From Haliea sp. (GTDB taxonomy: Bacteria > Pseudomonadota > Gammaproteobacteria > Pseudomonadales > Halieaceae), in the NCBI GenBank assembly GCA_024642265.1, contig JAHEBL010000003.1, forward strand, positions 1-64,000: DNA of 64,000 nt. Direction: 5' to 3'. Shown here one piece after another: positions 52,383-61,533 of the stretch. How positions within the stretch are numbered: position 1 is the stretch's first letter; each line of letters opens with the position of its first letter. The notes below the pieces were generated by a model. That model ran no database searches. It saw only the letters and a program-made list of their open reading frames with translations, and was not told where the DNA came from. The position numbers were made by a program, and so were the translations under genes.

Positions 52383-53359
52383 CAGCTGAGCCTCACCCTG
52401 GGGTCGGCCCAGGTATAGGAAATATCCGTGAGAATCAGGCCGAGGATATAGAGGATGGATCCGATGAACACCATGGTGCGCACAATGGCGAAATCCTGGG
52501 AGCGGATGGCATCGAGCATGTAACTGCCGAGTCCGGGAATGCCGAAGAAAGACTCGATCAGCAGGCTACCCATGAACAGCGAGGGTATGAGCACCACGAT
52601 GCCGGTAAGAATCGGAATAAGCGCGTTGGGCAGGATATGCTTGAACAGGATACTGATTTCACTGGCGCCCTTGGCCCGCGCGGTGCGCACATAATCCTGG
52701 CCGGCCTCCTCCAGGAACAGGGTCCGGTACCAGCGCGCCCCGGAGCCGATGCCCGACACCACACTGACCAGCACCGGCAGGATCAGAAACTTCCAGGGCT
52801 TGAAGTCAGGGTCGAAGCCGGAAATAGGTACCAGCATCCACTGCTTGGCCACGAGGTACTGGCCGCCGATGATATAAAACAGGTAGGAGATGGACATCAG
52901 TGCCACGAAGACAAACACAGCCCAGCGATCCAGTGCAGTGGCCCGGAACATGACGACCATCAGGGCAACGCAGATATTCACCCAGATGCCAATGGCAAAG
53001 CTGGGCAGGGCTACCGCCAGGCTGGGCCACATGCGGGTGGACACGTCGGTAGTGATATCACGGCCACTCTCGGAGCGACCGAAATCGAATGCGAACAGCC
53101 TGACCGACTTGGTGAAGAAAATGGTGTCGGTCAGCGCGGCAACCCCGCTGGCATCGTCGTTGAGGAACAGCGGTTTGTCGTAGCCGTTCTTGCGCTTCCA
53201 GTTCGCTATCGCCTCGGGCGTGACATACTTGTCACCGAGCTGTGAGGCCGCCATGTCATCCGGCGAGTTCACCACGAAAAACAGGGTAAAGGTCAGCAGG
53301 TTCACCCCGATGAGAATAGGGATGGCATAGATCAGGCGGCGGATAATATAGGCTAACAT
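52382..53359 (-). CDS. Peptide ABC transporter permease (YejB/DppB-like)
   Basis: A 325-residue permease with the DppB N-terminus MLAYIIRRLIYAIPILIGVNLLTF, a periplasmic segment of about 100 residues, and the conserved loop RTARAKGASEISILFKHILPNALIP with the C-terminal ESFFGIPGLGSYMLDAI. The start is the ATG at 53359, which shares one base with the stop of the binding protein gene. A longer frame upstream runs through that gene and is discarded. Confidence 0.92.
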   Translation of the reverse strand: MLAYIIRRLIYAIPILIGVNLLTFTLFFVVNSPDDMAASQLGDKYVTPEAIANWKRKNGYDKPLFLNDDASGVAALTDTIFFTKSVRLFAFDFGRSESGRDITTDVSTRMWPSLAVALPSFAIGIWVNICVALMVVMFRATALDRWAVFVFVALMSISYLFYIIGGQYLVAKQWMLVPISGFDPDFKPWKFLILPVLVSVVSGIGSGARWYRTLFLEEAGQDYVRTARAKGASEISILFKHILPNALIPILTGIVVLIPSLFMGSLLIESFFGIPGLGSYMLDAIRSQDFAIVRTMVFIGSILYILGLILTDISYTWADPRVRLS

Positions 53360-55554
53360 CAGCTGTCCTCCGCCACGCGCGCAGTGGCTTTCTGGCGCCG
53401 CCGATAGGCAATTACGCCGGGCAACACGAGGCTCAGCAGCAACAGGGCACCCGCGTACAGGGGCCAGGTTATCGGCTGGTTCCACTCGACCTGCTTGCGG
53501 GCCCGCTCCCGGGTGTCAATCCGGGTATACATAAGGCTGGCCTTGGAAACGCCGTGGCGCTTGTTGTTATACACCCAGCTGTTATTCAGATAGATGTCCT
53601 TGGGGTAGTAGGCGAACAGCCAGACCGCGTCCTTGCGGTACTGCTCCACCGCGAGCGCGACCCGCTCGTCGCGCTCGGGGCCCGGTGGCAGCATACGGAT
53701 CTGGCGGAAGGCCTCATCGAAGACTTCACTGGAATAGTTGGAGTTGTTGGCACCATCACACTTGCAGTCCAGGGGACTCTCGGGGCCATAAAGCAGGAAC
53801 AGGAAGTTTTCCGGGTCCGGGTAATCTGCCAGCCAGCCGTGGGAGAAAATCTGGGTGTTACCGGTGAGAAGTTTTTCCCGGGTGCGGTTCCAGTCGGCCG
53901 GCCGATACTCCACCTGCACGCCAATCTCACCAAAGGCGCGGTCCATCCAGTTCATCGTGGTGTTGCTGATAGCCTGTGACTGCACATCGATAAATATTTT
54001 CAGGGGCTCCCCGGTGCGCGCATCGCGCCCGTTGGGATAGCCCGCCTCGGCGAGTAACTGCCTGGCATAGTCCAGTGGCTTGCGCCGGGGCTCGCCGTCC
54101 ACCCAGTCATAGACATAGGGATTCATGCCGGCTTCGCCCTCGAGGAAGCCCGGAATACCCGGGGGGATAATGGACTGGGACGGTATGCCATTGCCCTTGT
54201 AGAAAATATTCAGGTACTCCTCGGTATTGAAAGCAATCTGCAGTGCCTGGCGCAGTTTGCGCTTGTCCTCGGTGTAGCCGCCCACTACCGGGTCACGCAT
54301 GTTGAAGCCGTAGTAATAGATAGCGGGCTTCACGTCGGGGGACATGGTGATGTGGTGATCCTCCAGCTCTTTCGACATCTCCACCCCGTCCGGTCCCACC
54401 ACGAAGGCCTGGTCGTAGACGCCATTGGTATTGCCGTGCACCTCGCCCGAGCGGTCATAGTAGCCCTGCAGGAACTTCGTCCACAGGGGCAGTACCTCCT
54501 TCTCGAGGCGGAACACGGCGCGGTCTATGAAGGGGATCTGTTTGCCGGCGTCATCCAGCAGCCCCGCCTCCCGGTCGCCGGGCTCTCCCTCGCTGGGATA
54601 AAACTCCTCGCGGAAGTTGGGATTGCGCTCCAGCACAATCTCGCTGTTCGGATCATTTTTCACCATCATGAAAGGACCGGCACCAACCGGCCACCAGTCC
54701 AGGGTCAGGTTGCGCTCGGCAAACCCGGGGTTGTGGTAGAAGCGGTCCACTTCCGGCGCGATGGGTGAAAAGAAGTGCATCGCCAGCCAGTACCTGAACT
54801 GGGGGTACCGGCCCTTGATGGTGATGGTGAAGGTGCGCTCATCAAGCACCTGCAGCCCCTCCATCGGGTATTCATTGAGGTTCAGCCAGCCGCTGCGGGG
54901 CACCTCGCCCAGCTGTTTCGAGAAGTCCTCCCAACCGACGATATAGTGCGCCATGAACCCCAGCATCGGCGAGCCGATTTCCGGGTCCGCCAGCCGCTTG
55001 ATGGCGTAGACAAAGTCATTGGCCTGCACCTGCCGGGTGCCGGTTTCCGGGAAGTCGGGGACTTGTCGGTAGCGCCTGCCCTCCTCTGCCGTCTCGAACA
55101 GGTACAGCGGCCTGCCCGCCGCATCCAGGGCAAAAGCCGGATGGGGCTGGTAACGCTCGTCCTCGCTCACCTGCAGGGTATAGCGGGAAAACGCCATAGC
55201 CTCGTCGCTCTCCTGCACTTCATTGCCGTCTGCGTCGAGGAACGTCAGCACGGGCTCGGAACCCAGCGCCAGGGGCACCAGCTCGTAGGGGCGCTTGAGA
55301 AAGTGATAGCCCATGGGCGGTTCATAAATCTGGTCGATAAACAGGCTTTCATCGGAGGCGTAGGATGTGGCGGGGTCGAGGTGCTTGGGAGGCGCCGGGC
55401 TCATCACTGACTGATAGGTGATGAACTCGTCATCGTACTGCGGATTGGGGTCGTTCCAGGGGGGCGCACCGCAACCCGCAAGCAACGCCAGGGTTACACA
55501 GAGGGCCGCGCCACACTTTCTGACAGTCGCCAGACCTGTATTTTTTATTGGCAC
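53359..55554 (-). CDS. Peptide-binding lipoprotein (YejA-like) with C-terminal membrane helix
   Basis: A 731-residue SBP_bac_5 protein. The GTG start at 55554 gives a lipoprotein signal with lipobox LAGC (Cys28); AGGAG lies 10 bp upstream. The binding-protein body shows typical stretches (DFVYAIKRLADPEIGSPM, RGDP-like MRDPVVGGYTEDKRKLRQALQIAFN, HGWLADYPDPENFLFLLYG). Unlike standard YejA, it ends in a predicted membrane helix (about 697-716, YAGALLLLSLVLPGVIAY) and a basic tail. It would thus be tethered at both ends. It is the first gene of the transporter operon. Confidence 0.88.
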   Translation of the reverse strand: MPIKNTGLATVRKCGAALCVTLALLAGCGAPPWNDPNPQYDDEFITYQSVMSPAPPKHLDPATSYASDESLFIDQIYEPPMGYHFLKRPYELVPLALGSEPVLTFLDADGNEVQESDEAMAFSRYTLQVSEDERYQPHPAFALDAAGRPLYLFETAEEGRRYRQVPDFPETGTRQVQANDFVYAIKRLADPEIGSPMLGFMAHYIVGWEDFSKQLGEVPRSGWLNLNEYPMEGLQVLDERTFTITIKGRYPQFRYWLAMHFFSPIAPEVDRFYHNPGFAERNLTLDWWPVGAGPFMMVKNDPNSEIVLERNPNFREEFYPSEGEPGDREAGLLDDAGKQIPFIDRAVFRLEKEVLPLWTKFLQGYYDRSGEVHGNTNGVYDQAFVVGPDGVEMSKELEDHHITMSPDVKPAIYYYGFNMRDPVVGGYTEDKRKLRQALQIAFNTEEYLNIFYKGNGIPSQSIIPPGIPGFLEGEAGMNPYVYDWVDGEPRRKPLDYARQLLAEAGYPNGRDARTGEPLKIFIDVQSQAISNTTMNWMDRAFGEIGVQVEYRPADWNRTREKLLTGNTQIFSHGWLADYPDPENFLFLLYGPESPLDCKCDGANNSNYSSEVFDEAFRQIRMLPPGPERDERVALAVEQYRKDAVWLFAYYPKDIYLNNSWVYNNKRHGVSKASLMYTRIDTRERARKQVEWNQPITWPLYAGALLLLSLVLPGVIAYRRRQKATARVAEDS

Positions 55555-55686
55555 TATGCCTGAGCTCCTGATGCGAGCGCGCAAGGATACCTTGTGAGAC
55601 CCGCAAGGGCCAGTACCCCAATGGCGGTATGCCCGACCGTTCACAGTATTTACCGGCAATACGTGCCCACGGGCCACTTATGTCCC

Positions 55687-55692
55687 TATAAT
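55687..55692 (+). promoter_or_regulatory. Candidate -10 element for the POT transporter gene
   Basis: A perfect TATAAT 52 bp upstream of the transporter ATG, in the divergent region shared with the ABC transporter operon. The hexamer 17 bp upstream (TGCCCA) is a poor -35. Confidence 0.4.
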
Positions 55693-55743
55693 AGCCGGCT
55701 GGCATCCCCTGACGGCGCCGATAGAGCGGGACAATCAAGAACC

Positions 55744-57300
55744 ATGGCAACAGTCAGCATTCCCTATACCGACCCGGCCACCGACACCGGCTTTTTCGGC
55801 CACCCCCGCGGGCTGCTGATCTGTTTCACCACCGAGCTGTGGGAGAGATTTTCCTTCTACGGCATGAAGTACCTGTTGTTGCTGTACCTCACCAAGTATC
55901 ACCTGTTCACCGACAGCAGCGGTCTTGAGGTGCTGGGCAGCTACGCCGCGCTGGTGTATGCCATGCCGGTTATCGGGGGGTTGCTGGCCGACCGCTACCT
56001 GGGGATGCGCAAGGCCGTGGTCTTTGGCGGCATACTGCTGGTATTGGGTCACCTGGGAATGGCTCTGGAGGGCGAGCAGGCCCGCAGCGAGGGCGGGCAG
56101 ATCCTGCGCGACGAGAGCGCCCTGCAGGTTTTCTACCTGTCGCTGGCGCTGATTGTCATAGGGGTGGGCTTTCTCAAACCGAACATCTCCACCATAGTCG
56201 GCCGCTTGTACGGCCAGGATGATCCGCGCCGGGATTCGGGCTTCACGATTTTCTACATGGGTATCAACCTCGGTGCATTCAGCGCCACCCTGCTGTGCGG
56301 CTACCTGGGCGAAACATTCGGCTGGCGCTACGGGTTTGGTCTCGCGGGCGTCGGCATGCTGGTGGGACTGACCTCCTTCCTTGCCGGGCAACGCCACCTG
56401 CACGGCCAGGCGGAACCGCACGACCCGGATTTGCTGCGGCAGAAGTCACCGCTGGGCATCAGCAAGGAACTGACCATTTACCTCTGCGGCCTGCTGGGGG
56501 TGGTGGCAGCCTGGCAAATGCTGCAGTTCCACGGCGCCGTCGGCCACCTGCTGCACATCATGTCGGTGGCCGTACTGCTGGGGCTGGGCTGGTTCATCAC
56601 CGTCAAGTGCAACGCGGTCGAACGCAGCCGGATGATCGTGCTGGTTATTCTCACCATGTCGACGGTGGTTTTCTGGGCGCTGTTCGAGCAGAGCGCGGCT
56701 TCCATGACCCTGTTTGCAGACAGGGTCATGGATCGCACGCTGCTGGGCTTCGAACTCACCGCCTCGCAGTTTGGCGCCATGAACTCGTTCTTTATTTTTC
56801 TGTTCGCGCCGTTGTTTGCCTGGCTGTGGACGGTGCTGGGGCGGCGCGGACTGGAGCCCTCCACCCCCATGAAGTTTTCCCTGGGTATTGCCCAGGCGGG
56901 CCTGGGCTTCGGTGCCCTTGTTTACGGTGCGGCCTCACCCAACGAGGCCGGCCTGGTTGCCGCCTACTGGATGGTGCTGGCCTACCTGCTGCACACAACG
57001 GGCGAACTGTGCCTGTCCCCGGTAGGTCTTTCCGCCGTGACCAAGCTGGCCGTACCAGGCGTCGTCGGCGTCATGATGGGCGCATGGTTCCTGGCCACGG
57101 CCTACTCGGAGTTCGTCGCGGTCCAGCTGGCAAAGCTGGCGGCTATCGACACCCTCGACGGGGCGGTGGCCGACATCAGCATAGCCCTGGCGAGCTACAC
57201 CCAGCTGTTCACGGACCTGTGTTACACGGGCCTGGCCTGCGCCGCCCTGTTGGTGCTGGCGACACCGGTGTTGAAGAGAATGATGCACGGTATTCATTAA
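55744..57300 (+). CDS. Proton-dependent oligopeptide transporter (POT/PTR family)
   Basis: A 518-residue polytopic protein with the POT signature ELWERFSFYGMKYLLLLYL (31-49; the proton-coupled ExxER motif is Glu31, Glu34, Arg35) and the second signature GFLKPNISTIVGRLYG ... FYMGINLGAF. It imports di- and tripeptides with protons. The start is the ATG at 55744. It is divergent from the Yej-like ABC peptide importer, so the two may form one peptide-uptake locus. Confidence 0.93.
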   Translation: MATVSIPYTDPATDTGFFGHPRGLLICFTTELWERFSFYGMKYLLLLYLTKYHLFTDSSGLEVLGSYAALVYAMPVIGGLLADRYLGMRKAVVFGGILLVLGHLGMALEGEQARSEGGQILRDESALQVFYLSLALIVIGVGFLKPNISTIVGRLYGQDDPRRDSGFTIFYMGINLGAFSATLLCGYLGETFGWRYGFGLAGVGMLVGLTSFLAGQRHLHGQAEPHDPDLLRQKSPLGISKELTIYLCGLLGVVAAWQMLQFHGAVGHLLHIMSVAVLLGLGWFITVKCNAVERSRMIVLVILTMSTVVFWALFEQSAASMTLFADRVMDRTLLGFELTASQFGAMNSFFIFLFAPLFAWLWTVLGRRGLEPSTPMKFSLGIAQAGLGFGALVYGAASPNEAGLVAAYWMVLAYLLHTTGELCLSPVGLSAVTKLAVPGVVGVMMGAWFLATAYSEFVAVQLAKLAAIDTLDGAVADISIALASYTQLFTDLCYTGLACAALLVLATPVLKRMMHGIH

Positions 57301-57303
57301 CCA

Positions 57304-57356
57304 GCCCCCGCTGCCGGATTGCCCGCACTACAAATTGCTGGAGCGCGGCAGGGGGC
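57304..57356. repeat. Long hairpin between POT transporter and saccharopine dehydrogenase-like genes
   Basis: GCCCCC-GC-TGCCG (57304-57316) pairs with CGGCA-GGGGGC (57346-57356), leaving a two-base bulge on the left arm and a loop of about 29 nt. No T tract follows, so it is not a classical terminator; it may attenuate or stabilise read-through transcript. Confidence 0.35.
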
Positions 57357-57375
57357 CACATTGAGGTAAAGATTT

Positions 57376-58605
57376 ATGGCGAAACGCGAATTCGATCTGG
57401 TTGTCTGGGGCGCCAGCGGCTTCACCGGGCACCTGGTAGCCGATTACCTGGCCCGCACCTACGGGACCGATGGCGATTTGCACTGGGCCATCGCCGGGCG
57501 TAACCCGGAAAAACTGGAGCAGGTGCGCGACGAATGCCTGCCCAAGGCCAGGCGCAAGAGCCTGCCGATACTGATTGCCGACAGCGGCGATCCCTCCAGC
57601 CTCGCGCGGATGGTGGCCCGCACCGGAGTGATATGCAGCACCGTCGGGCCCTACGCAAAGTTCGGCACTCCACTGGTTGCCGCCTGTACCGAGGAAGGGG
57701 TTGATTACTGCGACCTGACCGGCGAGGTGCAGTGGATGGCGCGGGTCATTCCCGCCTACCAGGGCGCTGCCGCGGCATCCGGCGCACGGATCGTTCACAC
57801 CTGTGGCTACGACTCCATACCATTCGATATCGGCACCTGGTACCTGCAGCAGGCAATGCTGGAGCGTTACGGCGTGGCCGCTCGCCGCGTCAAGACCCGG
57901 GTTGGTCGCACCCGCGGCGGCGCCAGTGGCGGCACGATCGCCAGCATGCTCAACATGCTTGAGGAAATGAAGCATGACCCATCCATTCGCAAGGTAATGG
58001 ACGACCCCTACGCCCTCAACCCGCCTGCGGTGCTCGCCGGCAGGGATGGCCCCGACCAGGCCGATGCCCGCTTCGACCCGGATTTCGGACAGTGGACCTC
58101 GCCCTTTCTGATGGCCGCCGTCAACACCCGCGTGGTGCGGCGCACCCATGCCCTGCTGGGCCTGCCCTGGGGCAAGGACTTCCAGTACGACGAGGCAGTG
58201 CTGAATCGTTCCCGGGGCCAGGCGACCGCGGCGGCTGTGGCCGCCGGCGCAGGCATGAAAGCGCTGGGATTTGGTCCCGCTCGCAAACTCGCCGGGAAGC
58301 TGCTGCCCTCCCCCGGCGACGGGCCCTCCCGTCGACAGCGCGAGAACGGTTACTGGGAGGTGTTTTTCCACGGCGTGCATCCCGACGACCGGAGCAAGGA
58401 CCTGCGGCTCAAGGTCACGGGAGATATGGATCCCGGTTATGGGTCCACTGCAAAAATGCTGGGCGAGTCAGCGGTATGCCTCGCTCTCGACAAACCGGTG
58501 ACAGGCGGCGGATTCTGGACCCCCGCCTCCGCCATGGGTGAGCAATTGCAGCAGCGGCTGGCCAGCAATGCGGGTATCGATTTCGAGTTTGTCGAGCCGG
58601 AATAG
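57376..58605 (+). CDS. Saccharopine dehydrogenase-like NAD(P)-binding protein
   Basis: A 409-residue protein with an N-terminal Rossmann motif WGASGFTGHLVADYLA (GASGFTG, 12-18) and the family stretch VGPYAKFGTPLVAACTEEGVDYCDLTGE, followed by HTCGYDSIPFDIG. It belongs to the trans-acting enoyl reductase / saccharopine dehydrogenase-like group that is common in mycobacteria and marine proteobacteria and is linked there to lipid metabolism. The substrate is unknown. Confidence 0.82.
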   Translation: MAKREFDLVVWGASGFTGHLVADYLARTYGTDGDLHWAIAGRNPEKLEQVRDECLPKARRKSLPILIADSGDPSSLARMVARTGVICSTVGPYAKFGTPLVAACTEEGVDYCDLTGEVQWMARVIPAYQGAAAASGARIVHTCGYDSIPFDIGTWYLQQAMLERYGVAARRVKTRVGRTRGGASGGTIASMLNMLEEMKHDPSIRKVMDDPYALNPPAVLAGRDGPDQADARFDPDFGQWTSPFLMAAVNTRVVRRTHALLGLPWGKDFQYDEAVLNRSRGQATAAAVAAGAGMKALGFGPARKLAGKLLPSPGDGPSRRQRENGYWEVFFHGVHPDDRSKDLRLKVTGDMDPGYGSTAKMLGESAVCLALDKPVTGGGFWTPASAMGEQLQQRLASNAGIDFEFVEPE

Positions 58606-58684
58606 GCATGGGTAAGGCGCGTCGGCACCCCCCTCAATCCGCGCGCACCACCCTCTGTGGATTACAGGAGCGAGACAGACAGGC

Positions 58685-61429
58685 GTGAACCGGTTCAACC
58701 TGACCTTCAGCGGCGAATTTATCGAGGGCCATGACAGGGAGCTGGCAAAAGCCCGTATGGCACAGCTGCTCGAGATAGACGACTCGGACTTGCTGCAACG
58801 CGGTTTCTCCGGCGAGCGGATCGTACTGCGCCGCAACCTCGAACGCCGGGAGGCCGCCGAGCTTTATGCCCGCTTGCGGCGCATTGGTGTGCACTCTGAA
58901 CTGGTAAAGATAGGTGAGCGAGGAGACCTGCACGGCGGCGAAAAAAGTAGTTCGGTCGCGTCTCAACAAGCACAGGAGCCGCAAGCGGCACCGGCCGATG
59001 AGCATATCGAGCCGGCGCCCCCCCGCAAGGTCCGGGTGCAGGAAGCACCTGCCGCGCCCGTGACCACAACCGGACAGCGGACAAACGTTGCCGGGAAATC
59101 GCCCGATAATGACCGCAAGCCTGCGGTGCGGACTACCGCCGCAAGCAAGGGCGCGCCGACCCAGGCAAAGGCAGCAGGGAAAGCGGCAGAGGCGCGCAGA
59201 GCCGACCTGGCGGCACAAAAAAGCCTGCAGGGCGAAGAAGCCGCCCAGTTGGAAGCCAAGGAAAAAGCGCTGAAAAAAGCGCTGAAAATAAAGCAGAAGG
59301 AGGCGGCAAAGCGCAACAGGGCCAGCGAGCGGGCACGCCAGCAGACCCTCGCCCGGGAGGCGAGCCACAAGGCGAAACTCGAAGCGGTCAGACAAAAAGC
59401 ACAACAGGAAATGGCGAAAGCGCGCGCGAACGCGGCACTGGCGGCAGAACAGGCCGAGCGCGAGCGCAAGGCCGCAGAGGCGGCGCTCAAGCGGGCGCAG
59501 GAGCAGGCGCAGGCGCAGGCGGAGCGGGAAGAGCAAATCGCGCAGCGCCGCGCGATGGAGGAACAGGCTATACAACGGGGCGCCGCCGAATTGGCGCAGA
59601 AACCCTCGCTAAAGCCCGTCGATGCGCGTGTCAGGACCCGCATGGAAACGCCCTCGCGCCAGCGTCGATCGGCAGAAGCCGGCGACGGGACCAGGCGCAG
59701 ACGCCAGCCTGGCGCACCCAACCTCTACAGCCTGACACCTTTTCGCAATACCCAGGAAATTCGCGCCAGGGCGGCCAGGTCGCAGAACATGATGCGGCGC
59801 GCTTTTATCGGCGCGGCCGGCGCCCTCGCCGCAGCGCTGCTGGTCGCCCTGCGCCTGTTCACGCTGGCGGGGGAGCCGCTAAGCACCGGTGCCGAAACTA
59901 TCGCTGTCAGCCCCCGGGAAAATCCCCTGTTGCTGGTCGGCGATCACCTGCTGCTGCACGACCGGGCCGGCGCCGCCAGGGCCGACCTGGAACTGCGACA
60001 ACTCGGCCTGGCGGAGTTACACGCACCAATGGCGTTTGATAGCGCCGGCAACTTGCTGGCTCCCGGACTGCTCTCGAATACGCCCGCTGGCGCGGCACAA
60101 GCCGCGCCGGCACAGCTGTTGCGTTGTAATCTGGACGAGGGCGTCTGCGCAGCGTTCCCGGGGGCACTGGCGGCAACGAAGGTCTCGGCGCTCGCGGTTC
60201 ACCCGCTGGACGGCACCCTGTTTGTGGCCGACAGTGGCAGCGGTGAACTGCTCAAGGTCAGTGCCGATGGCGAGGTGCTGGCGCGGGCGGCGCTCGATCT
60301 GCCTGCAAACCCGGTACTGCGGCTTGATTCCGGACTGCTGCTGATGAACAGCGTGGCGGGGCCGGCCGTCCGTATTCTTCGCTATGAGGACGAGGCCTTC
60401 GGCCAGCAACTGGATGAGATTCTATTGCTGCCGCCCGACGCCGACCTCGCCAGTTTTACCGGGGTGAGGGACTTTGTCTGGAGCGGCGAGCACTGGTGGG
60501 TGCTGCTGGAGCAGGCGGGTGCAAGCAGCGGCCAACTTCACCGCTTTGACGCCCAGTGGCAATTCGTCGACAGCCCGGCGCTGACAACCGGCAGCCGGCC
60601 GACCCAACTTGCGAGCTGGGGTAACCGGGTCCTCGTCGCAGACGGCTCACGCATACCGATACAGCGCTTCAGCAGCACCGGTGCGGCGGAGGCACCGCTG
60701 GTCTCAACCGCTCTGGTCGAGCTGCTTGACGGGCAGGCGCACCGCGCCAGCCTGGTCCAGCTCGGCTGGCGCACGGGCCTGGCATTGTGCCTGCTGGCAG
60801 CGGTCGCCGGCCTGTGTATCGGCGTCCTGCATCGGCTGCGCAGCCAGGTATACCGATCGTGCCGCGAGCGCGGTGCCGAGCCGATCGACGAGATTGTCGA
60901 TGCCATAGACTGGGTGGAGCTCGCCCCGGGACGCAGTGAAGGCCTGCGCAAGACCGGCATCGCCTATGCCGTGCTGACGCTGGCCCTCATCCTGGGGGCG
61001 ATAGGCCTGGGAGCATCGAGCCTGCAACTGGCCGCCCTGTTAGCGGCCTTGACGGGGCCGGCGGTGGCCCTGCTGCTGCTGCAGCGCAGCGATCCCGGAC
61101 ATATCGGCACCCGCGACAGGGAGTTGGTGCTGGTAGATCATGCCGGCATGTACCACCTCGGCACCGGCAGCCGCATTCATTGGCGTGGCCCGTTCCTCAT
61201 GCTGGACGACGTGACTGTATTCACGGGAGCACCATTACTGCCGGGTTTCGCACCAGCCGGTATCGCGCAGCGGGTGGTACCTGCTGCCACCGAAGGAGTG
61301 AAGGTTGACCGCAAGATCGTCACCGTCAAACTGTTGCAGGGGCGCCACCCCCTCGCACTGGGTGGAGTGGCGATCCTGGCCGCCGCTGCCGCCGCTGTCG
61401 CATTGCTGTCACTGCAGGGTATTTTTTAG
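58685..61429 (+). CDS. Large membrane protein with coiled coil and propeller-like domain, unknown function
   Basis: A 914-residue protein starting with GTG; I recognise no named full-length family. Residues 1-78 are a small alpha/beta domain (FNLTFSGEFIEGHDRE, GFSGERIVLRRNL, AAELYARLRRIGV), which looks like a leader domain I recall on other proteobacterial membrane proteins. Residues 80-155 are a disordered linker. Residues 160-305 are an Ala/Lys/Glu/Gln-rich, probably coiled-coil helix. A membrane helix lies at about 373-394. Residues 400-690 are repeats with an NHL-like unit (VHPLDGTLFVADSGSGELLKVS), perhaps a beta-propeller in the periplasm. Further helices are at about 695-717, 757-778, 779-800 and 889-912, around a soluble segment at 800-888. 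It may be a signalling or envelope scaffold protein. Confidence 0.7.
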   Translation: MNRFNLTFSGEFIEGHDRELAKARMAQLLEIDDSDLLQRGFSGERIVLRRNLERREAAELYARLRRIGVHSELVKIGERGDLHGGEKSSSVASQQAQEPQAAPADEHIEPAPPRKVRVQEAPAAPVTTTGQRTNVAGKSPDNDRKPAVRTTAASKGAPTQAKAAGKAAEARRADLAAQKSLQGEEAAQLEAKEKALKKALKIKQKEAAKRNRASERARQQTLAREASHKAKLEAVRQKAQQEMAKARANAALAAEQAERERKAAEAALKRAQEQAQAQAEREEQIAQRRAMEEQAIQRGAAELAQKPSLKPVDARVRTRMETPSRQRRSAEAGDGTRRRRQPGAPNLYSLTPFRNTQEIRARAARSQNMMRRAFIGAAGALAAALLVALRLFTLAGEPLSTGAETIAVSPRENPLLLVGDHLLLHDRAGAARADLELRQLGLAELHAPMAFDSAGNLLAPGLLSNTPAGAAQAAPAQLLRCNLDEGVCAAFPGALAATKVSALAVHPLDGTLFVADSGSGELLKVSADGEVLARAALDLPANPVLRLDSGLLLMNSVAGPAVRILRYEDEAFGQQLDEILLLPPDADLASFTGVRDFVWSGEHWWVLLEQAGASSGQLHRFDAQWQFVDSPALTTGSRPTQLASWGNRVLVADGSRIPIQRFSSTGAAEAPLVSTALVELLDGQAHRASLVQLGWRTGLALCLLAAVAGLCIGVLHRLRSQVYRSCRERGAEPIDEIVDAIDWVELAPGRSEGLRKTGIAYAVLTLALILGAIGLGASSLQLAALLAALTGPAVALLLLQRSDPGHIGTRDRELVLVDHAGMYHLGTGSRIHWRGPFLMLDDVTVFTGAPLLPGFAPAGIAQRVVPAATEGVKVDRKIVTVKLLQGRHPLALGGVAILAAAAAAVALLSLQGIF

Positions 61430-61455
61430 CGCGACAGGCGGCACCGTTCGGGGCG

Positions 61456-61470
61456 ACAGGACTTCCCTGT
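61456..61470. promoter_or_regulatory. Inverted repeat ACAGG-N5-CCTGT upstream of lutA
   Basis: A short inverted repeat 63 bp upstream of lutA, next to a possible -10 (TATACT, about 61477-61482). It could be an operator of a GntR-type lactate regulator, but the symmetry is short and no regulator lies in view. Confidence 0.25.
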
Positions 61471-61533
61471 ATTCGATATACTGTCACGCAAAAGACCAGC
61501 CACCTCGCGACAGACACCAGGGACCACGGTTGC

